64,000 nucleotides of DNA from Psychrobacter phenylpyruvicus DSM 7000 = NBRC 102152 (GCF_000685805.1 NZ_JMKP01000009.1:1-64000), one strand, 5' to 3'. Shown: positions 16,830-25,622, counted from the stretch's first letter. The notes: a model not told the origin generated them from the letters alone. Translations and numbers: made by a program.

Positions 16830-19373
16830 CTATTTAAGGCCGGCTTGCTTTAATAAAGCACCTAATGAGCCAATTTTGTTCTCTTCAGGCTTTTGCTTCG
16901 CAGCAGGCTTGGTTTTGGCTTTATCATTGCGTGGGCTGTTACGTCCGCCTCTGTTAGCAGCTTTGGCCTTATTGCTTCTGCGTGGCGGGCGAGCAGCCTT
17001 AGTCTCTGCCTTATCAGCAGCAGTAGCACGTTTAGCGGGTGCTACTGCTTGCTCTGATTTCATGCTGAAGCCAATACGATTGCGTTTGGCATCTACTGAA
17101 ATCACACGAACAGTGACGATATCGCCTGGTTTAACCAAGTTCATTGGGTCTTCAACGAAGTCGTTGGCCATCTCAGAGATGTGCACTAAGCCATCTTGGT
17201 GAACGCCTACATCCACAAAGCAGCCAAAGCCAGTGACGTTAGTTACTACGCCTTCTAGTTGCATGCCTTCTTCTAGATCACTGATGCTATTTACGTCGTC
17301 TCTAAACTGAGCCGTTTTAAACTCAGGGCGAGGGTCATGGGCAGGTTTAGCAAGCTCTTGTTTAATGGCCGCAAGACTAATGTTTTCATCATTAGCTGCT
17401 TCAATACCATCAGTGGCTAAGGTGTGAATCACACTGTCATTGCCTAAGACTTCAGTAATGTCTTTACCAGATTTTTCTAGAATTTGTTTTACCAAATCAT
17501 AGCTCTCTGGATGCACACCAGTGGCATCTAAAGGCTCTTCGCCATCACGGATACGTAAGAAACCTGCGGCCTGTTCAAAGGTTTTCACGCCCAGTCTTGG
17601 CACGTCTTTTAGCTGCTCACGATTGGTAAAGGCGCCATGTTCTTTGCGATAATTTACTATCTGCTGAGCCACGTTGCGGTTTAGGCCGGCAATATGAGCC
17701 AAAATGGCAGGACTGGCAGTGTTTACATCAACGCCTACTGCGTTCACACAGTCTTGAGTAACTTTGTCTAAGCTATCAGACAGCTGAGATTGGTTCACAT
17801 CATGTTGATATTGACCGACGCCAATGGCTTTTGGCTCAACTTTCACCAGCTCTGATAGAGGGTCTTGTAGGCGACGAGCAATAGAAACAGCGCCGCGGAT
17901 TGACACGTCTAAGTCTGCCAATTCATCACTAGCCAACTCACTGGCTGAATAGACAGAAGCACCAGACTCATTTACCACGACGGCTTTGGCAGTGATGGCG
18001 TCATCGGCATCGATAACTTCTTTGATCATAGCATCGGTTTCACGGCTGGCCGTACCATTACCGATTGCTACTAATTCAACGTTATGCGTCTTTAATAGCT
18101 CAGAGATAGTGGCTTTTGCTTCATCCATTTTGTTGTCTGGAGCAAAAGGATACACTGTGGCGGTGGCAGGGGTGTTGTCAGCATCACGGATAACCTGACC
18201 TTGCGCATCGATAACTGCCATTTTTACGCCATGACGAATACCAGGATCGACACCTAGAATTACTTTACGACCAGCCGGGGCTGCCATCAGTAAGTGCTGA
18301 AGGTTACTAGCAAAGACATCAATGGCATCGGCTTCGGCAGCCAGGCGTTTTTCTGTTAATAAGCGGTGCTCTAAGTGCGGACGCCATTTGTCTTTCCACA
18401 AGCTATTGGCAGCCGCTACTAAGAATTCACGACGCTCTTCTGGCTGCTTGGCATCTAATTCAAAGTTGCTAATAATTTTTTCAACAAAAGGAGCGTCTTC
18501 ACCGTCGACTTTAAGCACCAGTACGTTTTCTTGACGGCCACGTAGCATGGCAAGTAGGCGGTGATTAGGTAGGCGAGCTAAGCTCTCACTATGCTCAAAG
18601 TAGTCCGCAAATTTCTCACCAACCTCACGCTTTTCCTCAGAAGCCAAGCTTGAATTGATGGTGGCTGTCTTAGCGAAACCTGTGCGTAAAGCATCCAGTA
18701 GCTCTAATTCTTGAGTCCAATCATCGATAATGATGGCTTCAACACCGGCCAGCTGTTTTTCGGCATCTGAGAAGTCGACCTCAATCTCACTACCGGTATC
18801 ATCGGTAATGGTCTCAGGTAACTGATAGCCCTGTAGCGCCTCAGTAGGAGTGATCTCGGTGGTTAATAGCTTCTCAGCGACCTCACCTAAGCCTGCAGCA
18901 CGTGCTTTGGCAGCCAAAGAGCGGCGACGAGGACGATAAGGCAGATAGATGTCTTCTAACTCAAGCTTTGAGGTGGCTTGCTCAATGCGAGCTTGCAACG
19001 CTTCAGTTAGATTGCCTTGGCTTTGTAATAGCTCAAGAATCTTAGCACGACGTGACGCCATGTCGCGCTCATAATTCAGGCCTTTTTCCAAAGCACGTAG
19101 TTGACTGTCATCTAGGCCTTGCGTTTTTTCTTTACGATAACGGGCGATAAACGGCACCGTAGCACCTTCGTCGTAAAGCTTAACAAACGCATTGACTTGC
19201 GCAGGCTTAATGCCCAGCTCTTTTGCAAGCTTGGTATGGATGTTGGCAATGACATCAGCCGGCAAGTTAGTACTGCCTTGGCTGGTAGGGGTGTTGGTAG
19301 TTGGGGTATCGGTTTGGTTCATATCCGTATCGAAGTTAATAAATGTGGTTGGCATTATAACAAAAGCTGACAT
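16830..19373 (-). CDS. tex: Tex family transcription accessory / RNA-binding protein
   Basis: An 847-residue homologue of Tex, a conserved nucleic-acid-binding protein linked to transcription and stress tolerance. In order there is an N-terminal helical domain (ending FIARYRKEKTQGLDDSQLRALE), a YqgF-like RNase H fold domain (VILGVDPGIRHGVKMAVIDA and LVAIGNGTASRETD), a helix-hairpin-helix region (GVDVNTASPAILAHIAGLN), and an S1 RNA-binding domain (GVVTNVTGFGCFVDVGVHQD). A basic Ala/Lys/Arg tail follows. The start is uncertain: ATGs at codons 1, 7 and 18 are all possible, none with a strong ribosome site, and family similarity begins only near residue 44. Codon 18 (MNQTDTP) is a reasonable alternative. 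Confidence 0.94.
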   Translation of the reverse strand: MSAFVIMPTTFINFDTDMNQTDTPTTNTPTSQGSTNLPADVIANIHTKLAKELGIKPAQVNAFVKLYDEGATVPFIARYRKEKTQGLDDSQLRALEKGLNYERDMASRRAKILELLQSQGNLTEALQARIEQATSKLELEDIYLPYRPRRRSLAAKARAAGLGEVAEKLLTTEITPTEALQGYQLPETITDDTGSEIEVDFSDAEKQLAGVEAIIIDDWTQELELLDALRTGFAKTATINSSLASEEKREVGEKFADYFEHSESLARLPNHRLLAMLRGRQENVLVLKVDGEDAPFVEKIISNFELDAKQPEERREFLVAAANSLWKDKWRPHLEHRLLTEKRLAAEADAIDVFASNLQHLLMAAPAGRKVILGVDPGIRHGVKMAVIDAQGQVIRDADNTPATATVYPFAPDNKMDEAKATISELLKTHNVELVAIGNGTASRETDAMIKEVIDADDAITAKAVVVNESGASVYSASELASDELADLDVSIRGAVSIARRLQDPLSELVKVEPKAIGVGQYQHDVNQSQLSDSLDKVTQDCVNAVGVDVNTASPAILAHIAGLNRNVAQQIVNYRKEHGAFTNREQLKDVPRLGVKTFEQAAGFLRIRDGEEPLDATGVHPESYDLVKQILEKSGKDITEVLGNDSVIHTLATDGIEAANDENISLAAIKQELAKPAHDPRPEFKTAQFRDDVNSISDLEEGMQLEGVVTNVTGFGCFVDVGVHQDGLVHISEMANDFVEDPMNLVKPGDIVTVRVISVDAKRNRIGFSMKSEQAVAPAKRATAADKAETKAARPPRRSNKAKAANRGGRNSPRNDKAKTKPAAKQKPEENKIGSLGALLKQAGLK

Positions 19374-19771
19374 AATAAAAACGCTTTTGCGTATTTATGT
19401 TTATTTCTGTCAATAAGTCTTGATTATTTAACAAACCCATACAGCACTACTATGTAATAGGTGTGTAATTTGTTTCATAATCTTATACACTAAATGATGT
19501 CCATTGTCAGGCTTAATGTTATCTGTCTTAAATTATAATAGACGATGGGCAATAGAGGATTTTAGGACGGCTAACAAGTTGAGGCAATAGTCCCTTAGCA
19601 TTATCTGCAATGAGTACCGTATATTATTAAGTTAATCATTGATTAATGCTGGCTTCATAACCATATATAACATAAGACCTAATTCAATTTTATTTTAGCA
19701 ATTAAAATGCAAAATGTATTTTTCCCTTTACCCTCTGGGTTACTATAATAAATAAACAGCAGGAAAATATT
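19374..19771. other. Intergenic region between divergent tex and ompR
   Basis: About 400 bp of AT-rich DNA that must carry promoters for both genes. I see no gene, repeat or clear operator. Confidence 0.4.
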
Positions 19772-20518
19772 ATGTCAGACAATAAAATAAACAATACCGA
19801 CAGTTTAACCCACCGTATATTGGTAGTAGATGATGATGCCCGTTTGCGCTCTTTATTACAACGCTTTCTAGAAGACGACGGTTTTGTGGTGCGCACCGCT
19901 CATGATGGCAGTCAGATGGATAAATTGATGCAACGTGAGTTATTCTCATTGGTGGTGCTAGACTTAATGCTACCAGGAGAAGATGGTATTAGCATCTGTA
20001 AGCGCTTGCGTGAAGATAATAGTGATATCCCTATCATTATGTTGACTGCCAAAGGCTCAGACAGTGACCGTATTGCCGGGCTAGAGGCGGGTGCGGATGA
20101 TTATCTACCCAAGCCATTTAACCCAAAAGAGTTGCTGGCTCGCATTAAAGCGGTTTTACGTCGTCATAGCCGTGAGTTACCTGGCGCTCCTTCGCAGCAG
20201 GTAGAAGTGGTAGAGTTCGGACCTTGGACCTTGGATTTATCAACACGTACCTTAAAACGTGATGGTAACGTGGTGACCTTAACCACCGGTGAGTTCTCAG
20301 TGTTGAAAGCTCTAGTGCAGCACCCTCGTGAGCCGTTAACTCGCGATAAGTTAATGAACTTAGCGCGCGGCAGAGAGTGGGGCGCTATGGAGCGCTCTAT
20401 TGACGTTCAAGTATCACGCTTACGTCGTTTGATTGAAGACAATCCTTCGCAGGCTCGTTATATTCAGACAGTCTGGGGCGTGGGCTACGTGTTTGTTCCC
20501 GATGAAGAAGATGCCTAA
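19772..20518 (+). CDS. ompR: OmpR family response regulator
   Basis: A 248-residue two-domain regulator. The receiver domain has the acidic pair VVDDD (residues 18-22), the phosphoacceptor in LDLMLPGEDG (Asp64), the switch threonine in MLTAKG and the lysine in LPKPFNPKEL. The C-terminal winged helix carries REPLTRDKLMNLARGREWG, MERSIDVQVSRLRRLIE and TVWGVGYVFVPDEEDA. These are much closer to OmpR than to PhoB and other subfamilies. No histidine kinase follows: a terminator comes within 20 nt and the next gene is on the other strand, so the partner EnvZ-like kinase must be elsewhere or absent. Confidence 0.88.
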   Translation: MSDNKINNTDSLTHRILVVDDDARLRSLLQRFLEDDGFVVRTAHDGSQMDKLMQRELFSLVVLDLMLPGEDGISICKRLREDNSDIPIIMLTAKGSDSDRIAGLEAGADDYLPKPFNPKELLARIKAVLRRHSRELPGAPSQQVEVVEFGPWTLDLSTRTLKRDGNVVTLTTGEFSVLKALVQHPREPLTRDKLMNLARGREWGAMERSIDVQVSRLRRLIEDNPSQARYIQTVWGVGYVFVPDEEDA

Positions 20519-20536
20519 ATAATAGCTTCTTTGTCC

Positions 20537-20575
20537 AAAAAAAAGGCACTCTATTTAATATAGAGTGCCTTTTTA
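20537..20575. terminator. Terminator after ompR
   Basis: A 13-bp stem based on AAGGCACTCTAT / ATAGAGTGCCTT, flanked by an A run before and a T run after. It lies about 20 nt past the ompR stop and is symmetrical enough to work in both directions. Confidence 0.9.
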
Positions 20576-20700
20576 GTTTTTTATATTAACAACTTTTTAT
20601 ATTTAGTGCTTTTTTATAGTTTATAAATCAATGCCGACCATTGTCGTTAATAACTGTCTTTACTTATGCAGAGCCAATAAATTAACGCCTAGCTAATAAA

Positions 20701-20967
20701 TCAACGCAATTGACTGTCTTTACTGCCACGGCGATTATACAGCTCTTGAGTCTTGGTATGAGCTTCTAGCTCAGACTGGCATTTGACACAGTGCTCTACT
20801 CCAGGCAAGGCTTGACGCCGAGCTTCTGGGATACGCTCGCCACATTCCTCACAGAATTCTAAGCTTTCACCTTTAGGCAAGGCTCTCCTTGCCCGTTCAA
20901 GAGCATCATTGACGGTGGCATCCATTTGTTCGTGCTCTGCGCCATCGCGCGCCCATCCTCCAGCCAT
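20701..20967 (-). CDS. TraR/DksA-type zinc finger protein, YbiI-like
   Basis: An 88-residue protein with a C4 zinc finger, CEEC at 39-42 and CVKC at 60-63, separated by GERIPEARRQALPGVEH. It opens MAGGWARDGA and closes YNRRGSKDSQLR, both nearly identical to E. coli YbiI as remembered. It lacks the long coiled-coil of full-length DksA. The role is unknown; a ribosome- or RNA-polymerase-associated function is only inferred from the family. It is a single gene on the reverse strand. Confidence 0.85.
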   Translation of the reverse strand: MAGGWARDGAEHEQMDATVNDALERARRALPKGESLEFCEECGERIPEARRQALPGVEHCVKCQSELEAHTKTQELYNRRGSKDSQLR

Positions 20968-21087
20968 AATAGACTCCTTTTCTTATTTAGATTTGCCCAA
21001 ATAAAATCAGGGCTTATCCTTATATTATGGGGCTATCAGCCTATTTTTCAAGGTAGAGCTTGGCGGTTACAATAAGCTTAGAGGCAC

Positions 21088-21122
21088 AAAAAAGCAGAAG
21101 CTTCGAGGGCTTCTGCTTTTAG
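21088..21122. terminator. Bidirectional terminator between yciK and the YbiI-like gene
   Basis: A stem AAAAGCAGAAGC / GCTTCTGCTTTT with a short loop and flanking A and T runs. It lies after the yciK stop on the reverse strand. Confidence 0.85.
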
Positions 21123-21209
21123 CATAGCTTAAGTTATTATCGATATTTAGGAGGATTTAAGCTATTAGTGATGCAGGTTATTAGCAATAAAGTTTATTAG
21201 CAAGATAGG

Positions 21210-21986
21210 TTATTTAGGTTGCAAAGCAATAACCTGACCTCTTACCCCAATGCTAGCATCGCTCATTAAGCACACATATGCCGGCATAATATCTTCTGGA
21301 GTCTTCAGACTCATTGGGTTCTCACCAGGATAGGCATGAGCGCGCATGTTGGTGCGGGTGCCGCCTGGATTGATACAGTTAAAGCGTAAGCTGGTGGTGT
21401 TTTGAGTCTCTTGGGTAAAAATATCGCTCATACCCTCAACGGCTTGCTTCGATAAGGCATAGGCTCCCCAAAAAGCGCGAGGATGAGTACCGACTGAGCT
21501 ACTGGTAAACACAAAAGAGCCGTTATCCACTTCTTTGACCAACGGCATGAGTACCTGAGTCAGCATAAAGGTTGCGGTAGTGTTGATGCGCATCACTTGC
21601 TCAAAGGTCACGATGTCATACATCTCTAGCGGGGTTAGTGCCCCTAAGATTCCCGCATTATGCAGCACGCCGTGCAGCTCACCAATTTCGGTTTGAATAA
21701 GGTTTGCTAACTGCTGCATATCGCTATAGCTAGCCGTTTCAAGATTCATCGGCATAATCGCAGGTTGTTTGCCACCCGCCGCCTCAATTTCATCGTAAAC
21801 GGCTTCTAACTTACTTAAGGTTTTACCTAGCAATAACACAGTGGCACCGTACTTTGCGTAGGTTAGGGCAGCGACTCGGCCGATACCATCCCCTGCACCG
21901 GTGACTAAGATGGTTTTACCTTGTAAGCAGTTTGGCTCAGGCTCAAAGTTGCGAATTTGTTCGTGGGTTAAAGGAGTTTGCGTCAT
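21210..21986 (-). CDS. yciK: Short-chain dehydrogenase/reductase, YciK family
   Basis: A 258-residue SDR with the cofactor motif TGAGDGIG, the NAG motif in LHNAGILG, the catalytic serine in FTSSSVG and the YxxxK pair in YALSKQ. The PGGTRTNMRAHAYPGENP segment is characteristic of YciK. The substrate is unknown. It lies third in the order ubiG-mupP-yciK on the reverse strand, an arrangement also known from Pseudomonas, with gaps of about 120 nt. Confidence 0.88.
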   Translation of the reverse strand: MTQTPLTHEQIRNFEPEPNCLQGKTILVTGAGDGIGRVAALTYAKYGATVLLLGKTLSKLEAVYDEIEAAGGKQPAIMPMNLETASYSDMQQLANLIQTEIGELHGVLHNAGILGALTPLEMYDIVTFEQVMRINTTATFMLTQVLMPLVKEVDNGSFVFTSSSVGTHPRAFWGAYALSKQAVEGMSDIFTQETQNTTSLRFNCINPGGTRTNMRAHAYPGENPMSLKTPEDIMPAYVCLMSDASIGVRGQVIALQPK

Positions 21987-22000
21987 AAGGTCACTATTTC

Positions 22001-22032
22001 TTTATTTTAAAGAGAATTTATTTTAAAGAGAG
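22001..22032. repeat. 16-bp tandem duplication upstream of yciK
   Basis: TTTATTTTAAAGAGAA (22001-22016) is followed directly by TTTATTTTAAAGAGAG (22017-22032), in the gap between mupP and yciK. Confidence 0.85.
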
Positions 22033-22105
22033 CTTTACTTAAAAAATTACTATTTACAGAGCACTGTTATAGCGGTGTTAAAAGCACTGATTTAAAAAAG
22101 TAAAA

Positions 22106-22813
22106 CTATAGATAATCAAACTGTTTTGAGCGTAACAGTTTTACCAATGCCTTTGGGGACTCAACAATATAGTCGGCGCCCCAAGCTTCTAAATTATCTT
22201 GATCTTCAGGGGGAATATAGCCATAGCTGGCCAGTACGTTGGTCATGCCAGCTGCTGCACCAGCTTGAACATCACGAATATGGTCACCAACATAGATCAC
22301 GCTATTGGCAATACCACGAGGTAACTCAAGTTTTTCTAAAGCGAGGTACATTGGTTCCGGATCAGGCTTAGTGTTACTCACATCGTCAGGACAGACTAAG
22401 ACAGAACAGCGCTCAGCGAGATCTAGGCACTCTAAAAGCTTGGTAGATAGGTAGCGGGGCTTATTAGTAACAATACCCCAAGGGATGTCATTTGTATCAT
22501 AGAAGTCTAATAAAGACTCAAGCTCTGGGAACACTCGGCTGTCGACGCAGATATCCGCTTCATATTGGTCCAAAAATTGCTGACGATACAGCTGCACCTG
22601 CTCTTCTGTAAGAGGTTGGTTATTGTATTTCAGCATTAAACTGACCATGGCACTTGCCCCTGCTGAAACTTGCTCACGAATGGCATCATTAGAGGGGACC
22701 TGCCAACCATTGGCTTCAGACATACGGCCAATAATGCGGATAAAATCTGCTGCCGTATCGATTAAAGTGCCGTCTAAATCAAACAAGACGGCTTTGACAT
22801 AATTTGCTGACAT
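22106..22813 (-). CDS. mupP: N-acetylmuramic acid 6-phosphate phosphatase (HAD family)
   Basis: A 235-residue HAD phosphatase with the nucleophile motif LFDLDGTLIDT (Asp12, Asp14), a cap domain, VTNKPRYL for motif II, and KPDPEPMY plus YVGDHIRDVQAGAAAGM for motifs III and IV. It would usually be labelled phosphoglycolate phosphatase. However, the position between ubiG and yciK and the overall resemblance to Pseudomonas MupP point to the peptidoglycan-recycling enzyme that dephosphorylates MurNAc-6-phosphate. The substrate assignment is inferred from synteny; phosphoglycolate remains possible. Confidence 0.8.
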   Translation of the reverse strand: MSANYVKAVLFDLDGTLIDTAADFIRIIGRMSEANGWQVPSNDAIREQVSAGASAMVSLMLKYNNQPLTEEQVQLYRQQFLDQYEADICVDSRVFPELESLLDFYDTNDIPWGIVTNKPRYLSTKLLECLDLAERCSVLVCPDDVSNTKPDPEPMYLALEKLELPRGIANSVIYVGDHIRDVQAGAAAGMTNVLASYGYIPPEDQDNLEAWGADYIVESPKALVKLLRSKQFDYL

Positions 22814-22931
22814 AATTTATTCTTTTTTAAAGGAAGGTTTAAGTAATTTAATTTAAAAGACTCAAAAGACAGAAAAATCAAAGCGTACTGTATATAGCTC
22901 TTTGCTTGGTTTAGCTACTCAGCTGGTTTGG

Positions 22932-23768
22932 CTATTCAGTAGGCTTGACCACCGCCATCATATAGTTCACATCAACATTTTGTGCTAACCAATAACGCTT
23001 AGTAATTGGATTGTAATGCAAGCCGATTAAGTCTTGACGGTTAAAGCCGGCATTGATCGCCATTTTATCCAGCTCCGCTGGGGTGATGAACTTGGCGTAA
23101 TCATGGGTGCCCCGATCTAATAAGCGTAGGACGTATTCGGCGCCAATAATGGCAAATAAGTAGGACTTAGGGTTGCGGTTAATGGTAGATAGAACACAAA
23201 CGCCGCCTGGCTTCAATAAATCAAAGCAAGCTTGCACAATCTGACTGGGGTCAGGAACGTGTTCGAGCATCTCCATACAAGTGACTACATCGTAGCTTTC
23301 AGGCTGCTCAGCCGCCAACTGCTCAATAGCAATATGCTTGTAGCGTAAACGGTCGGTTAACCCCGATTGCTCGGCATGGACAGTCGCCGCCTGTAAATTC
23401 TCAATACCTAAGTCGACACCAGTAGCATCAGCGCCTCTGCGAGCCATGGACTCCGTCAAAATTCCGCCGCCACAGCCCACATCCAGTACTGTTTTTGCAG
23501 TTAACCCTGTGCCCATATGACGAATGACGTTTTCTTCAATCCAATTTAGGCGAAGCGGGTTAATCTCATGTAAAGTGGCGAATGGGCCTTGTTTATCCCA
23601 CCATTGATTAGCGAGCTGGGTGAATTTACCCACCTCACTCATGTCCACGTTATTACCCAAATCGTTGTGTTGTTGCTGGGTCGCACTTGAAGTGGTATTT
23701 TGTGTTTCAGCGTTTGCAACGGGACTATCAGAAGGAGTTGAGCTGGTTGGCGTATTGAACTGGGTCAT
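22932..23768 (-). CDS. ubiG: Ubiquinone biosynthesis O-methyltransferase
   Basis: Performs both O-methylations in ubiquinone synthesis using S-adenosylmethionine. The SAM-binding motif is VLDVGCGGGILTESMARRGA, followed by GVDLG, VTCMEMLEHVPDP and KPGGVCVLSTINRNPKSY, all typical of UbiG. The 278-residue length includes an N-terminal extension of about 42 residues rich in Thr, Ser, Gln and Asn ahead of the family start (MSEVGKFTQLANQWWD). The first ATG has an AGGA ribosome site 7 nt upstream, while the internal ATG at codon 43 does not, so the long form is preferred. It is first gene of ubiG-mupP-yciK. Confidence 0.93.
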   Translation of the reverse strand: MTQFNTPTSSTPSDSPVANAETQNTTSSATQQQHNDLGNNVDMSEVGKFTQLANQWWDKQGPFATLHEINPLRLNWIEENVIRHMGTGLTAKTVLDVGCGGGILTESMARRGADATGVDLGIENLQAATVHAEQSGLTDRLRYKHIAIEQLAAEQPESYDVVTCMEMLEHVPDPSQIVQACFDLLKPGGVCVLSTINRNPKSYLFAIIGAEYVLRLLDRGTHDYAKFITPAELDKMAINAGFNRQDLIGLHYNPITKRYWLAQNVDVNYMMAVVKPTE

Positions 23769-24216
23769 GAGTTATCCTAAAAGTTGTCTAATTATTAACC
23801 GAGTTTATTGCTAAGTGGGTTAATCTTATTATTTTGAGTCTATAATGATTACCGTCTATCTTACCATGCTTAATAAAATAGGGCATCTTCAATGGCGGGG
23901 TTTACAGACGATAATTTACAGTGTTTTACAAGATTTAACGCTACTTATTAGGCCAATTGCGATAACTCAATAACGCATATTTAACCATCTATTAAGGTTT
24001 TAGCAAAGCTTACGGTTCACACAGCACTGATAAATGCGTTATCATAGCGTTATCTGAATAAGTAGCGACGACTCGTTGGCCTTGATTATCATATTTTAGG
24101 TTAACTGTTATTTGATACTTATGGATTGGCTACCAGCTTCCAAGTATCCAAGTGGCGAACTTCAAATTCAATATTGATCCCCAACCTATCTATATACATA
24201 TTCTTAAGGAATTACG
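23769..24216. other. Intergenic region between divergent ubiG and dsbA
   Basis: About 450 bp without a gene. At 24029-24054 there is an inverted repeat GATAA-N5-TTATC overlapping a direct repeat of GCGTTATC (24036-24043 and 24047-24054, 11 bp apart). This could bind a regulator, but no known consensus is matched confidently. Confidence 0.4.
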
Positions 24217-24858
24217 ATGAAGTTTTATTCTCAGCGAGGTTTTGCTTTAGCCTCTTTAGTTGCCGCTGTGGGCTTAGCCTCGATGCCAGCCTCCGCAGCA
24301 GATTATGTGGCAGGTAAAGACTATGTAGTATTGGATAATCCTGAAAGCATTAGTGGCGACAAAATTATTGTTCGTGAGTTCTTCTGGTATGGTTGTCCAC
24401 ATTGTTATGCCTTGAATCCGCATATGCAAAAATGGGCCAAGACCAAGCCTAGCGATGTGCTGTTTTTAGAGTCACCAGCTGCCCTAAATCCAATGTGGGA
24501 AGTTAATGCGCGTGGTTTCTATGCGGCTCAATTGATGGGCTATCAAGCAAAAACTCACAATAAGTTGTTTGATGCTATTCATAAAGACAACAAACGTCTA
24601 TTTGACCAAAACTCTCTATCTAAATGGTACGCGAGCCAAGGCCTAGATCAAACGAAATTCAATAGCCTATATAACTCGTTTGCGGTTAGTACCAAAGTAG
24701 CTCGTTCAAAAGCAGGCGCTAAACGTTATCAGTTAACGGGTGTGCCTGCTGTGGTTGTGCATGGTAGATATGTGGTACAAGGTGAGTCTGAGAAAGTGCC
24801 AAAAGTAGTAGATTACTTAGTGAAAAAAGTACGCACAGACTTAAAAGCTGGCAAATAG
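24217..24858 (+). CDS. dsbA: Thiol:disulfide interchange protein DsbA
   Basis: Periplasmic oxidant that introduces disulfide bonds. A Sec signal peptide ends near ASAADY (about residue 28). The thioredoxin-fold active site is FFWYGCPHCYALNPH with Cys60-Pro-His-Cys63, the dipeptide of classical DsbA, and the cis-proline loop is TGVPAVV (Pro177). The 213-residue length is normal. It is a single gene ending in a strong terminator; no dsbB is adjacent. Confidence 0.95.
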   Translation: MKFYSQRGFALASLVAAVGLASMPASAADYVAGKDYVVLDNPESISGDKIIVREFFWYGCPHCYALNPHMQKWAKTKPSDVLFLESPAALNPMWEVNARGFYAAQLMGYQAKTHNKLFDAIHKDNKRLFDQNSLSKWYASQGLDQTKFNSLYNSFAVSTKVARSKAGAKRYQLTGVPAVVVHGRYVVQGESEKVPKVVDYLVKKVRTDLKAGK

Positions 24859-24903
24859 TTTTCGTTTATTTGTCTTATATATCTCATTTATCCGCTAAAT
24901 ATA

Positions 24904-24937
24904 AAAAAAGACCGAGCTTAGCTTGGTCTTTTTTTAT
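24904..24937 (+). terminator. Terminator of dsbA
   Basis: A stem AAAGACCGAGCTTAGCTTGGTCTTT-like hairpin (arms AAAAGACC and GGTCTTTT with inner pairing) followed by a T run, about 45 nt after the dsbA stop. Confidence 0.88.
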
Positions 24938-25042
24938 GTGACTTATCTAAAAAAATAGGGTGCTGAAGTTTTATGAACCCAGTCTTACTAAGTAGGAGTG
25001 TTTTGTAAATTAGAAGAGTTTTGGATAAAAAAATATTGTAAA

Positions 25043-25064
25043 TAAGAACCGTTATCGTTATCAT
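25043..25064. promoter_or_regulatory. Fur-box-like site upstream of bfd
   Basis: On the reverse strand the site reads GATAACGATAAC followed by GGTTCTTATT. Two adjacent hexamers each match the Fur half-site GATAAT in five of six positions. It lies 58-80 bp before the bfd start, where a promoter would be expected. Iron repression of bfd is known in other bacteria; here it is inferred. Confidence 0.5.
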
Positions 25065-25121
25065 ATGGATTAAGTTATGAACCGGAAGCGCTTTGGCAAG
25101 CCAATAGATGAGGATATCAAG

Positions 25122-25331
25122 ATGATCGTTTGCATATGTAATAATGTTAAAGACCGTCAAATAAAAGCCGCTCTTGCTTCAGGCGTCAATTCTATGGATG
25201 CCTTAAAAGCAACTTTGGATGTAGCGACTTGCTGTGGCTGCTGTGAGCCTATGGTTAATGACTTTTTAGAAGAGCATCAAGCCATGAGCGTGGATAGCGA
25301 ATTGGCGGGTCAACTGGCCTATGCCGTATAA
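25122..25331 (+). CDS. bfd: Bacterioferritin-associated ferredoxin
   Basis: A small [2Fe-2S] protein that in Pseudomonas and E. coli reduces bacterioferritin to release stored iron. The start chosen is the ATG at 25122, which has AGGA at 25111-25114 and gives the family-typical opening MIVCICNNVKD; an upstream in-frame ATG at 25077 would add 15 residues not seen in the family. The cluster cysteines are in VCICN and in the later TCCGCCEP. The 69-residue length fits. Two bacterioferritin genes follow in the same direction, and a Fur-box-like site lies upstream. Confidence 0.92.
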   Translation: MIVCICNNVKDRQIKAALASGVNSMDALKATLDVATCCGCCEPMVNDFLEEHQAMSVDSELAGQLAYAV

Positions 25332-25334
25332 AGT

Positions 25335-25364
25335 TGAATGGTGCTTAATTGAGTGGTGCTTAAC
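25335..25364. repeat. 15-bp tandem duplication after bfd
   Basis: TGAATGGTGCTTAAT (25335-25349) is followed directly by TGAGTGGTGCTTAAC (25350-25364), starting 3 bp after the bfd stop codon. Confidence 0.8.
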
Positions 25365-25453
25365 TGAGTTTAACCTAGTATAAAACAGCTTAAGATTTAG
25401 ATTAGAAAAATTAGCTTAGAATAAAAAGAATGAATAATAATAAAAGCAAACTT

Positions 25454-25488
25454 GAAGTGAGCCTAGAGATTCTCGGGTTCACTTTTTT
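25454..25488 (+). terminator. Terminator of bfd
   Basis: An imperfect stem, AAGTGAGCCT with GGGTTCACTT, followed by a run of seven T. It separates bfd from the first bacterioferritin gene, which therefore probably has its own promoter between 25490 and 25620. Confidence 0.75.
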
Positions 25489-25622
25489 TATGGCTAAGAG
25501 TTTCTCATTTAGATTAGTCCCTCTATTCGCAGTTCCAAAAAATTCTGTGTAGAGGTTCTAAATTTGTTACTATATAGACCAATAAGCAAGTAAATCAAAT
25601 AGATAAATAAAAGGTAGCTACC

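Noticed and set aside
24918-25160. Reverse-strand 80-residue reading frame opposite bfd
   Set aside because: It begins opposite the conserved bfd coding region, has no ribosome site, and overlaps the dsbA terminator area.
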